From an uncultured Flavobacteriaceae bacterium (lineage in GTDB: Bacteria; Bacteroidota; Bacteroidia; Flavobacteriales; Flavobacteriaceae): a DNA stretch of 64,000 bases. The notes beneath the pieces are model-generated. The model ran no database searches, was not told where the DNA came from, and saw nothing but the letters and a program-made list of their open reading frames with translations. The DNA is taken from NCBI GenBank assembly GCA_947502635.1, contig CANNAN010000008.1:124001-188000 (forward strand), read 5' to 3'. Of this stretch, positions 48,701-56,880 are shown piece by piece. Position numbers and translations under genes: made by a program. Position 1 is the first letter of the stretch; the number at the start of each line of letters is the position of its first letter.

Positions 48701-49455
48701 GTGGAGAAGATGGGATTATGCTAGCTTTTGCACGCCAGGAAGATGGGTCTTATCCATTCTTTAAAGATGATGAGGTTCAGGATTTATTATTTAATAATGT
48801 ACAAACTGTAGTTAAAGATATTATGAGTTTGTGTCCTGAAGGAATACATCAAGTAATTTTTTCTGGTCGGAGTGTTGTTTTTCCAGAAATTCAAAGAACA
48901 GTACTTAAAGCCTTGGGGCAAACTAGTACACCAGAAGTGCATAGCTTGTCTATCGACGAGTTAAAAAGTGCAGTTGCAAAAGGCGCTTGTTTATATGGGA
49001 TGAATAGGAGTCGAGTCGAGTTGAATTCTATAAAAGTAAATAGCTGGTTTGGGGTTAAGCATAGTTTAAGTGCTCATGATTTTGATCTTATTAAATTAAT
49101 TCCATTAGGAGCTTCATTTACAGAAAATGGCGAAGGTTTAAAAAGAATAAAGAAAAGAGCTAAAGTAGAAAGTAACTTCGGACTAGATGGTGGGATGGTA
49201 AATTTTTACCAGATAATGGGAACAAATCCTATGGCTTCTTTTAGAAAAGGAGAAAAACACAAATATAATTTACTAAAACAAGTTCGAATTGATTCAAAGA
49301 CGGAAGGGGTTGGTCTGGAATTATGGGAGAACGATGATATTGTTTGTGAGGTAAAAGAAAAAGGAGCAAAAAAGGAAAAAAAGTTTTCTACACTCGTAGA
49401 AGATCATGAGGTTGGAGATGCTAATGATAAACATTATACGTGGATTGTTAAGTAA
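45724..49455 (+). CDS. vWA-like / membrane / Hsp70-type ATPase fusion protein
   Basis: A 1243-aa protein. The N-terminus is a short signal or anchor, followed by a predicted periplasmic region with a vWA-like start (HYLIAIDISGAF at about residue 80, degenerate metal site). One TM (IMITYLLPIALVLLILIILIIV) lies at about 475-497, then a beta-rich cytoplasmic linker, then an actin/Hsp70-type ATPase from about residue 670. The latter shows phosphate-1 loop WVGIDPGTSGSCIA, IPSMITF, AIVAIPNNFTAQK, IYEAEANLMYYLFG in place of NEPTAAALAYG, phosphate-2 LLFDMGGATINATI, GIGGDTIDYVI and adenosine motif VIFSGRSVVFPEIQ. The standard Hsp70 substrate-binding domain is absent. It could transmit periplasmic signals to an ATP switch (inference). 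Confidence 0.85.
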   Translation: MKALVTFFSILLVLMHNDQNISGCYDTLNPIEILDLNRSLSKEPGMLLGANSMIKNQVEKSDVDSLATKNNIRRHYLIAIDISGAFVSKSKSILESKEALITLFQNKIPHSIVNENSKNLISEIQNGIHFFDPEHDEISYYQFGITEEEIELLRPDKYSNNKDLIISNFNEKFIEDEQFKWTTAHGIKANVKQYFNTLFYKVPKQGFGEGVTLSNYVYPLILDNINSPYYATEYILIIVSDFLTGSQFGNKNDFLRLKDIYRYSYDNALSQKTAPNIIKEYINDLSGAFYPIDYFEYAFGTKKNNVGLIAYKIKPKAGKERPEDVSMFIDGNVELEQISYKGGEFNLSKSQLRFIHNDKIHIDELSLSVKTNIDSIEPLDFDFHVGSVNTNYEWESAYTRNNALMNLDSSSMSYAIPVLKKIPLKKEKLGKVALTYMANVGYKPLKTSKEVNYTFQTTRNLTLEDVQYKSKLSIIMITYLLPIALVLLILIILIIVGKPKKLTLKMGTALNDSFEEINYKNRVEGTNWGRQLIPYLRWGTNKKSQVFVLQGDVSLGNSILKGLWRNQVYIKIIQEKSAPGYEIRLRSDGDSISGSNDALKVRYSKHGDFEFNLDIEKVDALLKVDKRIKFEFVLEAFYEKTFLFFSKSLRSDFLKYSFFIGPEIGNTWVGIDPGTSGSCIAAGADGHPEVFIPKTDTGEDLIIPSMITFLKGADNNELRNALPYKDKKYFYGTLAKINSSREQYVPATFRSIKKLLGFADKIKLDFTKNPIVSYELDGKKLCSLLVKGIYKELETNVIKENRKELLISGEFEPKRAIVAIPNNFTAQKTQDIIDSVNELKQFDEIRCIYEAEANLMYYLFGVKKITKNTTVLLFDMGGATINATIASIKGENIGDGIFYKIDIIGKLGYGIGGDTIDYVIINFLGKYLNSLGVYVDPFDFDNDAQLKERLVDLAFSVKCEIIDNYEEDNDVLIDNIKLGSFINKAFGTTVSISGEDGIMLAFARQEDGSYPFFKDDEVQDLLFNNVQTVVKDIMSLCPEGIHQVIFSGRSVVFPEIQRTVLKALGQTSTPEVHSLSIDELKSAVAKGACLYGMNRSRVELNSIKVNSWFGVKHSLSAHDFDLIKLIPLGASFTENGEGLKRIKKRAKVESNFGLDGGMVNFYQIMGTNPMASFRKGEKHKYNLLKQVRIDSKTEGVGLELWENDDIVCEVKEKGAKKEKKFSTLVEDHEVGDANDKHYTWIVK

Positions 49456-49575
49456 TAAATGTTTTTTGGATATTTTTTTTTGAAAAACTACTGTGCAATG
49501 CATGTTTGAAAACATTTTTTCAGCCTAGAACTGTTATAGGAGTCATAATAATATAATGTATAAAGAAATATACTG

Positions 49576-51576
49576 ATGAAAAGCATAATATATAATATAA
49601 TCATTATTCTTTTACTTCCATGTTACATTAATGCACAGGGAGTAGAAAAAAAATACGTTCGAGCTAAAGTAGATACTTTAAAAATGCTTGATGATAAACC
49701 CAAGACATTTAAATTATTTAGAGGAGAAATATTAACTCGAGGAAAAGGCGGTTTAAGTATGCTGCCTAATGGTAGCAAACTCAATTTAGGGTATAGTAAT
49801 AAGGATATGGAGTCTTATAGTGGCCCAAAAATTCTCCCTGAAATTATACTTCCAAAATTAATTGTCAAACATAAAGTTTTCCTTAATGATGGCAAACTTC
49901 ATGAAGGATACCTATTTAATTTAAATCATAAGGAACTTATTATAGAGGAAGAGAAAGAAATCATTATTGCAAACTATTCAGGAAAAGTGTTTTCGTTAAA
50001 GAAAAATGGTGACGGCGCCATAAGTAGCTATCCTTATGATCCTTCTGGATTGGTTTTTTTCTTTAAATCATTGCAAAAGTTTTCAGATCCTTATATACGT
50101 ATTATTATACCAGGCTATGTTACGGCCTTTATAGATAAAAAGACTATTAAAGAAGAATCAATAGCATATGATCATAAAATATTTGAAGAATATGTAATAA
50201 CTGTTGATGAGTTTTCAAAGTTTGTTTTGCTTAATAATAAGACTCAAGAGTTATGCACACTGGATAAATCTACATTTCAAAATGTGAGTAAATTATCAGA
50301 TGGAATATACCCTATAGCATCTTCAAAAGAAGGTGTAAAGCTTCAATTTAATATCATAGGTGGCGTTGCTAATAAAGAAACGGTTAAGCAAGAGGCTGAA
50401 TCTTTTGTAGGTTTATTAACCCCCTGGCATATAACCGCTATAGTAGGGTTTGGTGTATTGCTAGCACTATTAATATGGTTTGGAAGACCACTCCTTGATA
50501 AACTTCTGGGAAAACGGAAATCGAAAAATGATAAATCTGATTCAGATTCTTCTTGGGCTGACGGGGCAGAATCAGAAAATGAAACCGATTTCAATACGAT
50601 TAAAGAAACAACAGGTCGTATTAATGAAATACCTTCAAAATCCCTTAAAAAAATTACCGAAAGAATAACCAAAAAAGTAGAAGAAAGCCAAAGAAAAATT
50701 GAAAGTGAAATAAAAAGTCTTAGAAGGGAGATAAATTCTAAAGGAAATAGTGAAACGGAGTCTTTAAGGGGAGAACAACAACAATTGGAATCAAAAAATC
50801 AAAGACTCTTAACAGAAAAAGAAGGGTTAAGTCAGCAAGTTTTAGATCTCACTAAAGCAAATGAAAAAAAACAGGCTAGTCTTAATCTATTGATTCCAAA
50901 AATAGAGCGTTTTGAAAAACAAGGTTTCTTTATAGAGAACTACCATGCTCAGATCGATAAGTTAGCAACCTTTTTTAACGATATAAAAAATATTGAAAAT
51001 CAAATTATAGAAGCCATAAGTTCAGAGACAAACCATACTGTAAAAAAATTCCAGTCTATAGTCTTAACGAAATACCTTAAAAATAATAAAGAAAGTAAGT
51101 TTAACGAATGGGATAGCATCTTAACTACCGTTAAGAATAATGATGGGCTCATTGTAGATAAAAACCTGATTCATAAGATAGAGAATAAAGCATCAGATGA
51201 TGATAAGCTAAAAGGCATTGAATGGCTTATTGTTAATGACGTTATTATTTTAAAAATAAATGCGCTTTTAATTATTCTGGAAGAGCTCAGCAATACATCA
51301 AAAATCACAGAATCAGGAAGCGATTTTTCTACGAATACAGTAGTAAAACATAAAGCAGATTTGATAAGTAAAATGAAACAGCTATTTGGTATTCAGATAG
51401 ATAATGTGACACTGTTCTCTAATTTTCAAATGTATTCGAATATAAAATCTATGCAAGGAAAAGTGTCTTATGATCTTAACTCGGTAGTATTACAGATGGG
51501 TGATATTAAGGAGATTATAACCTATGGAATGAAGCTAAAAGAAAAAGCGATAGAAACACTAGTTATTGAAAAATGA
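49576..51576 (+). CDS. Membrane-anchored coiled-coil protein with FecR-like N-terminal domain
   Basis: A 666-aa protein. Signal peptide MKSIIYNIIIILLLPCYINA is followed by a predicted periplasmic beta-rich part (KTFKLFRGEILTRGKGGLSMLPNGSKLNLG resembles FecR-type repeats). One TM (TAIVGFGVLLALLIWFGRPLL) lies near residues 282-305. The cytoplasmic part has a Ser/Asp/Glu-rich linker and a long coiled coil at about 350-450 (EESQRKIESEIKSLRREINSKG, SLRGEQQQLESKNQRLLTEKEGLSQQVLDLTKANEKKQ), ending in helices. No enzyme motif is visible. It looks like a scaffold linking envelope and cytosol, plausible as an adaptor for the tubulin-like protein (inference). The vWA gene starts 1 bp after its stop. Confidence 0.8.
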   Translation: MKSIIYNIIIILLLPCYINAQGVEKKYVRAKVDTLKMLDDKPKTFKLFRGEILTRGKGGLSMLPNGSKLNLGYSNKDMESYSGPKILPEIILPKLIVKHKVFLNDGKLHEGYLFNLNHKELIIEEEKEIIIANYSGKVFSLKKNGDGAISSYPYDPSGLVFFFKSLQKFSDPYIRIIIPGYVTAFIDKKTIKEESIAYDHKIFEEYVITVDEFSKFVLLNNKTQELCTLDKSTFQNVSKLSDGIYPIASSKEGVKLQFNIIGGVANKETVKQEAESFVGLLTPWHITAIVGFGVLLALLIWFGRPLLDKLLGKRKSKNDKSDSDSSWADGAESENETDFNTIKETTGRINEIPSKSLKKITERITKKVEESQRKIESEIKSLRREINSKGNSETESLRGEQQQLESKNQRLLTEKEGLSQQVLDLTKANEKKQASLNLLIPKIERFEKQGFFIENYHAQIDKLATFFNDIKNIENQIIEAISSETNHTVKKFQSIVLTKYLKNNKESKFNEWDSILTTVKNNDGLIVDKNLIHKIENKASDDDKLKGIEWLIVNDVIILKINALLIILEELSNTSKITESGSDFSTNTVVKHKADLISKMKQLFGIQIDNVTLFSNFQMYSNIKSMQGKVSYDLNSVVLQMGDIKEIITYGMKLKEKAIETLVIEK

Positions 51577-51577
51577 T

Positions 51578-52759
51578 ATGGAAGAGTACTTAATTTTATT
51601 ATTTGATGCTTTTGGCAGGTATGCAGGTGCCATAACCAAATCCCAACAATGGTGGCTTATCCCTACAGTGCTAATTGGTATATGGTTATTAAGTATAATA
51701 GTGACCAAATTTATTAAGGAAAGTATTATAGTAACCCGAGAGTTTAAACTACTGTCAAATATAATTATTTATAGTATTGGCGTGGAGTTTTTGTTGATAA
51801 TCTGGTTTATATATAATTGGTTAAAAACAGATATATATCAAAGTGATACAGAAAAACTGGTACACTTACTTAGTATTGTTGTTTGCATTATTTTTCAAAT
51901 AATTAGCTATAGAATATTAGCAAATGGTTTTACAAGAGAAAGCATTTTACAAAATATAAATTGTCCAGTGACAAGACAAGATTTAAAGAGTAAAAACAAA
52001 ATTGCTGTAAAAAGATTCAAAAAAATAAAGTTATGGTCGCTTATTCCCGTTTTAGGATTTCTATTCATATTTCTACCTATTAAAACAGATAAAAACTTAG
52101 TGTCCTTTTTATTGGATACAAGTTCTAGTATGGATGTACATATTGGTAACGGAAAGGAGATTTTAAGGAAATCTTTTCAGAATATAAATAATGATACCGA
52201 TATCATTCTAAGTTGGTTTACTGAAAATAATCCTAGTGGAGATTTTAACGACATTATAAAGACTAGTAATAGTCAGCAGCTAGATGGTGTACATCAATAT
52301 TTTACAAACAAACAGTCTGCAATCAATGCGTTGAACAGTATCGAGTTTACCGAAGGAACACCATTAATCGAAACAATTTGGTCTAATTTCCTCTTCACGG
52401 TAGAACATGTGCAAAATAAACGCTATGCGAACAATATTTTTGTATTAGTAACAGATGGAGAGGATAGTTATTTTGAAGACGAAATAAGTACTTTCTTATG
52501 TGAAATTCCTCAATTCAATAGTTTTTATCAGGATAACATTAATATTATTAATCTTCAAGGCGCCAATAACGCTTTTTTCGATAAAGCAAATGAATGTAGT
52601 TATGCTGTTTATGAAGGCATGGATATAGATAGTTATGCCGCTGCAGTTCAAGAAATATTAACAGGAATAACAAAAGATTATTACTTCCCTGTTTGGCTTT
52701 CTATTTTTTGCGTATCGGGAATGTTTATTGTGCTATTAATTAAACCTAAAAAATATTAG
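51578..52759 (+). CDS. vWA-domain inner-membrane protein
   Basis: A 393-aa protein. The ORF track begins at a TTG (51566) inside the previous gene. ATG 51578, 1 nt after that stop, is chosen. Three or four N-terminal TMs (WLIPTVLIGIWLLSIIVTKFI, IIIYSIGVEFLLIIWFIYNWL, LVHLLSIVVCIIFQIISYRI, LWSLIPVLGFLFIFLP) lead to a vWA domain with an intact MIDAS start LDTSSSM (DxSxS). EGTPLIETIW supplies the second Thr, and LVTDGEDSYF is the usual DG motif. A last TM (FPVWLSIFCVSGMFIVLLI) lies at the C-terminus. The layout recalls BatA-like proteins. The vWA should bind a metal and a protein partner, perhaps the adjacent vWA-like protein (inference). Confidence 0.88.
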   Translation: MEEYLILLFDAFGRYAGAITKSQQWWLIPTVLIGIWLLSIIVTKFIKESIIVTREFKLLSNIIIYSIGVEFLLIIWFIYNWLKTDIYQSDTEKLVHLLSIVVCIIFQIISYRILANGFTRESILQNINCPVTRQDLKSKNKIAVKRFKKIKLWSLIPVLGFLFIFLPIKTDKNLVSFLLDTSSSMDVHIGNGKEILRKSFQNINNDTDIILSWFTENNPSGDFNDIIKTSNSQQLDGVHQYFTNKQSAINALNSIEFTEGTPLIETIWSNFLFTVEHVQNKRYANNIFVLVTDGEDSYFEDEISTFLCEIPQFNSFYQDNINIINLQGANNAFFDKANECSYAVYEGMDIDSYAAAVQEILTGITKDYYFPVWLSIFCVSGMFIVLLIKPKKY

Positions 52760-52761
52760 AT

Positions 52762-53955
52762 ATGAGAACATTGTATTTAAGTATTGGCATTATTATTTTA
52801 TGTCTTTCCAACATGTACAGTCAGAGTAAAACACAAAGTGTTTTTGTGATGGTAGACTTATCAAAAAATGTACAAGGAGATAGTTCCCCTATCACACTTT
52901 CACAACGACAAGACGCCATAGATTTTACAAAATCTATAATTACAGCATCTTATACATCTAATAAATTTCCGAACTGGAAAAAAACAGGTGTTTTTACAAG
53001 CTCCGAAATAGAGGCTATTATAAAAGGTAAAGGAAAACCTTTAATTGGAGTAGATGATTTTTTAATGGTCATGCCTTTTGGAGAAATTAGTAGCACGAAC
53101 AAATTTCAAATTAACCTAATTAGCAATTACCCTTCAGGTTTCAATAAATACTATCGATTCCCTTTTGTATACAATGATAGTGATACATGGGGTGATTATG
53201 CCGAAGCGAAAGTCTGTAACATTGCCTATAACAACCAAATATTGGAGTATTACATCATCAGGATTCAGGGTATGGCCGATGATCCTAATTCAATGCTATT
53301 GGATAAAGAAGATTTAAGTATGGTCGATGAATACGAAACGGGTTCGGTAGGAGAAGTCGTTGCCAGATTTAAACATACTACAGCTAGTAGGTTTACTGTT
53401 ACAATAAAAAAGATAGATATAAGTAAGATAGATATTTTTAAAAATGGTAAGAAAGTTTTTGTAAAACCAACAAATACAGATAAGAAATCGTTACGCATAA
53501 TCTCTCCCAAGGGTAATAGGAAAACGCCTTTTACAATGACTTCATCAAGCATACGTGTTTCATGGACATGTATTGCATGCGATAGTCTGCCAAAATATAC
53601 ATTAAGAGTAAACAATCTTAAAACCAAAAAAACAAAAACCTACAGTATAAAGAGCAAAACATTTCAATCTTTAAAACTAGAACCAGCAACCTATAAAATT
53701 AATGTATCTACAAAAGGAGCCAACTCAAAAGCACAATACATTACAATAGAAGGAGAGGATGAGGAAGGCGGTTTTGGAGTCATTTTATTGCTACTTATAC
53801 TCGGATTAGGCGGATATTTTGGATACAAATATTTAATAGCTGGAAGGAAAGAGAATACTAATGTTGAAAGGAGCGATTGGGCAGAACAAGAAAAAAAATC
53901 GTCTCCATCAAATACAGATAATACAACTAATACAGAACAGGGAGAAGACTGGTAA
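52762..53955 (+). CDS. Exported vWA-like protein with C-terminal membrane anchor
   Basis: A 397-aa protein with signal peptide MRTLYLSIGIIILCLSNMYS. SVFVMVDLSKNVQGD is the position of a vWA metal motif but reads DLSKN instead of DxSxS, so metal binding may be weakened. A later region (SSSIRVSWTCIACDSLPKYTLRVNNLKTKK, LEPATYKINVSTKG) is Ig/FN3-like and contains a C-x-x-C. A single TM (FGVILLLLILGLGGYFGYKYLI) near residues 335-356 is followed by a short polar, acidic cytoplasmic tail. Most of the protein faces the periplasm. It is packed 2 bp behind the vWA membrane gene, which supports a common complex. Confidence 0.78.
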   Translation: MRTLYLSIGIIILCLSNMYSQSKTQSVFVMVDLSKNVQGDSSPITLSQRQDAIDFTKSIITASYTSNKFPNWKKTGVFTSSEIEAIIKGKGKPLIGVDDFLMVMPFGEISSTNKFQINLISNYPSGFNKYYRFPFVYNDSDTWGDYAEAKVCNIAYNNQILEYYIIRIQGMADDPNSMLLDKEDLSMVDEYETGSVGEVVARFKHTTASRFTVTIKKIDISKIDIFKNGKKVFVKPTNTDKKSLRIISPKGNRKTPFTMTSSSIRVSWTCIACDSLPKYTLRVNNLKTKKTKTYSIKSKTFQSLKLEPATYKINVSTKGANSKAQYITIEGEDEEGGFGVILLLLILGLGGYFGYKYLIAGRKENTNVERSDWAEQEKKSSPSNTDNTTNTEQGEDW

Positions 53956-53972
53956 AAACAAAAGATAAACGT

Positions 53973-54350
53973 ATGGAACAATTTAAATCATTATTAGAAA
54001 CAGGTGTAGATAATTGGACAAGTTTTCTAATTAAGTCTATAATGCTTATTGGCATAACGGCATTTATATTATGGCTGCTCTTTTTTGCTCTGGTAAAATT
54101 TACAGAGAAGCGTACTAAATTACACAAAGACATATTTATACGTCTTCAATTTTTATGGGCACTTTTTCTCCTATTTATTCTTTTCAACGTATACTGGTTT
54201 TACTTTATAAAAGTAAATGGAATCCATGAGTTTACCTGGGGACTATTATCATTTTATGCAGACATAAGCGTGCAGCTACTTATATACTTCTTTATAGTTA
54301 TAACTTTTATATACAGTTATTCAAAATATTATTCACTTTTAAAAAAATAA
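53973..54350 (+). CDS. Small three-TM inner-membrane protein
   Basis: A 125-aa hydrophobic protein with three predicted membrane helices (SIMLIGITAFILWLLFFALVKF, LQFLWALFLLFILFNVYWFYFI, DISVQLLIYFFIVITFIYSYSKYY). The short N-terminal peptide is amphipathic. No family was recognised. It is 17 bp after the vWA-like gene and 3 bp before the tubulin-like gene, so it is part of the same operon. A membrane docking subunit for the tubulin-like protein is conceivable, but only from position. Confidence 0.8.
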   Translation: MEQFKSLLETGVDNWTSFLIKSIMLIGITAFILWLLFFALVKFTEKRTKLHKDIFIRLQFLWALFLLFILFNVYWFYFIKVNGIHEFTWGLLSFYADISVQLLIYFFIVITFIYSYSKYYSLLKK

Positions 54351-54353
54351 GAC

Positions 54354-56879
54354 ATGGCAAAACCAACATTATTAATAGGTATAGGAACAAGCGGATTGCG
54401 TGTTTTAGAAGAGACCCAAAAATTTTATTTTGAGCATACAGGTAAAAATAAGCCTGGGAATGTAGAATATTTATATTTAGAAACTGATGAAAGCAGTTTT
54501 CCTTCTACAACAGTTCTTAAGAATGAAATTAAGCGTGTTTATTTAGATTTAAGTGATAAAGAAACCAAAATCAATAATCTGAAAGATCAGTTGCCAGAGT
54601 CAGAAAGCCATTGGATACCCGATCCAAACTATATTAAAGATGCTGGAAAAGGAGCAGGAGGCATGCCTGCTTTTGGAAGAGTTGCTTTATGGAGTTATCC
54701 TAATTTTAATACAGTAAAAGAAGCAATAAATAGTGCTTTCAATAAAATCAATAATCACACACAAGCAGATAGTGATAATACGAGGCCAGCAGTATTTATA
54801 ACAGGTTCTTTAACAGGTGGTACAGGGTCTGGAATCTTTATTGACATTGCTTACATGATTAAGAAGCATATTCAAGGATTAGAGGATGTTTATGGTTTGT
54901 TTTTAACACCAGGTAGGGATTATATGGGTAAGGATAACATTTTGTATTGTAATACATTGTCTTCTTTATGTTCATTAGAAAAATTTAATCAGCCCGAGCA
55001 AGAATATAATATGAGTTGGCCAGACTCGACTACTACAAAAATTAATGATCTTCCTTTCGAAATTTCTCATTTCATATCGCAAGACAGGAATGATGGTATA
55101 GCACAAGTAAAAAGTTTAAGTGGGTTGTACAAAATTGCTGGTTTATGGATGTTTTTAAACATTTTTGGATTAAGGGAAAAAAGAGACCGAAGATTAGTAG
55201 ATAGTAAGGGGAGCGCCTTTATAGATAAGTATGGTTCCTTTGGTATTGCCGCAGTTCAATACCCAAAAAGACAATTAGAAGAATTGTTGGGGGTGGATCT
55301 AAGTATTAATCTCCTCAACAGATGGATAGATCCTGTAGCTTATTATAATAAAAGTAATAAAAATCAAATAAAAGCTGTAAGGCAACGCATTGTTAGTGAT
55401 ACCATAACTCATTTTGAAAGAACACTAAAAAATGCATTCGATACTTTAGATGCAACTATCGTTGATGGTGAGAATAGAGTGCTTTCAGATTTAAAAATAA
55501 AGGCCGAACAGATTAATAGAAAAGAGTATACAGAGCAATCTGCATATCATTTTATTAAGCGGTGGTTCAGTTCTTATGGAGACAATAATTATTACACAGC
55601 TGTTAAAAATAATTTACAGCTTGCCGAGGATGAATTGATACAAAGGATACACGAATTAATAAGTACAACAATTGATCGTACCGAGAATCTACAAATATCA
55701 AAAATTCAATTAACAGCTATTAGTGATGCTATTAATGATAATAGAGATTATTGGAAAACTTTAGGCATTGATCCTAAGCCAGAAAAATGGGAAAACCTAT
55801 TAGAGAAACAAATAAAATGGATACTTAAATCAAGATATAAAATAATTGGCGAACAGAATGCTGTGGTACGTGATCGTTTAAAAACGACATTCGATTTAAT
55901 GAAAATTCATTTAATGGCAGAAAGAGTGTGGCGACTGAAAAAAAATATCACAGACACAACAGATCCGTTAAAAACATTTGATGGAAATATAACACTTCCT
56001 AAAATACCTAAGATTGATCAATTGATTAAGAATATCAGTCATGTTATAGACTCACAAGAAAGAAGTAATAATTCTAATAAGAAAAACAAAACATTACAAT
56101 CTAGGTACAATGATATAGAATCTGAATTAAAAGATACGACAATACCTATACTTAGAGTGTATAAAGATGGTAGTTCGCCAGAAGCATTTCAAAGAACATA
56201 TAACTCCGCAAAAACGCGTTATTTTACACAAACAGGAAAGAATATAACATCCAAGAAAACGATTATAGAAGAAGCTTCTTTATGGGATTATATAAATACA
56301 TCTGTAGATAAACTCCATACCACTTTATTTAGAGACTGTATTACAAAATTTGAATCGGATGTTATCAGACTTACATGTTTTGAAGATATGGACATTGCCG
56401 AGTATATCAATAATAACCCTAAGGAAAGTGGAAAAATGGCACTTATAGCAAAAACACCGCTAATTATGGTTAATAATGATAACAAAACAGATTTTGTTGA
56501 AGGGAAAGGCATACCGAGATTAGTGATAGGCAAAGATAAAAGCCAAATAGATAAAGTATTTAACGCTTTGCAAAATGACACCGAAATTTCTTATTTAAAC
56601 TCGTATGTAGAAGATGAAGATGGTATTTGGTTAAACGAGGAAATTAGCAATATTGTAATATTCTATGTTGAGCAAGGCTATATGTCTAATGGCGATTCTT
56701 TTAATCCACTAAAGCATATTAAAAATATAGGAGACATAAAGCATGTATATGAATTAGAAAAAGAACGCTATTCTAAAACTAAAGGTATAGGACATGAAAC
56801 TTGGAATGTTTTAAGAAACCCTTATATGAGTGAAGAAGAGTTTATGAAATTTATAGATGTTAATCAAAAACAAAAATAA
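54354..56879 (+). CDS. Tubulin/FtsZ-superfamily protein (Tubulin_2-like)
   Basis: An 841-aa cytoplasmic protein. The N-terminus TLLIGIGTSGLRVLEE is a T1-type nucleotide loop (residues 5-20). Gly155-Gly-Thr-Gly-Ser-Gly160 in GSLTGGTGSGIFIDIAYMI is the tubulin signature (GGGTGTG/S), preceded by a KGAGGMPAFGRVALW segment that resembles the T3 region. This is the signature of the bacterial tubulin-like families described beside vWA genes. The remaining 600 residues are mostly helical and far exceed FtsZ length, so a large additional helical domain exists. It probably binds GTP and may polymerise. Whether it does cannot be told here. It lies in the centre of the operon. Confidence 0.87.
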   Translation: MAKPTLLIGIGTSGLRVLEETQKFYFEHTGKNKPGNVEYLYLETDESSFPSTTVLKNEIKRVYLDLSDKETKINNLKDQLPESESHWIPDPNYIKDAGKGAGGMPAFGRVALWSYPNFNTVKEAINSAFNKINNHTQADSDNTRPAVFITGSLTGGTGSGIFIDIAYMIKKHIQGLEDVYGLFLTPGRDYMGKDNILYCNTLSSLCSLEKFNQPEQEYNMSWPDSTTTKINDLPFEISHFISQDRNDGIAQVKSLSGLYKIAGLWMFLNIFGLREKRDRRLVDSKGSAFIDKYGSFGIAAVQYPKRQLEELLGVDLSINLLNRWIDPVAYYNKSNKNQIKAVRQRIVSDTITHFERTLKNAFDTLDATIVDGENRVLSDLKIKAEQINRKEYTEQSAYHFIKRWFSSYGDNNYYTAVKNNLQLAEDELIQRIHELISTTIDRTENLQISKIQLTAISDAINDNRDYWKTLGIDPKPEKWENLLEKQIKWILKSRYKIIGEQNAVVRDRLKTTFDLMKIHLMAERVWRLKKNITDTTDPLKTFDGNITLPKIPKIDQLIKNISHVIDSQERSNNSNKKNKTLQSRYNDIESELKDTTIPILRVYKDGSSPEAFQRTYNSAKTRYFTQTGKNITSKKTIIEEASLWDYINTSVDKLHTTLFRDCITKFESDVIRLTCFEDMDIAEYINNNPKESGKMALIAKTPLIMVNNDNKTDFVEGKGIPRLVIGKDKSQIDKVFNALQNDTEISYLNSYVEDEDGIWLNEEISNIVIFYVEQGYMSNGDSFNPLKHIKNIGDIKHVYELEKERYSKTKGIGHETWNVLRNPYMSEEEFMKFIDVNQKQK

Positions 56880-56880
56880 G

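Noticed and set aside
45724-49455. Calling the Hsp70-like gene dnaK
   Set aside because: There is no substrate-binding domain, and the protein is membrane-anchored with a large extracytoplasmic part.
54354-56879. Calling the tubulin-like gene ftsZ
   Set aside because: It is about twice FtsZ length, lacks the usual FtsZ C-terminal peptide, and sits among vWA and Hsp70-type genes, not division genes.
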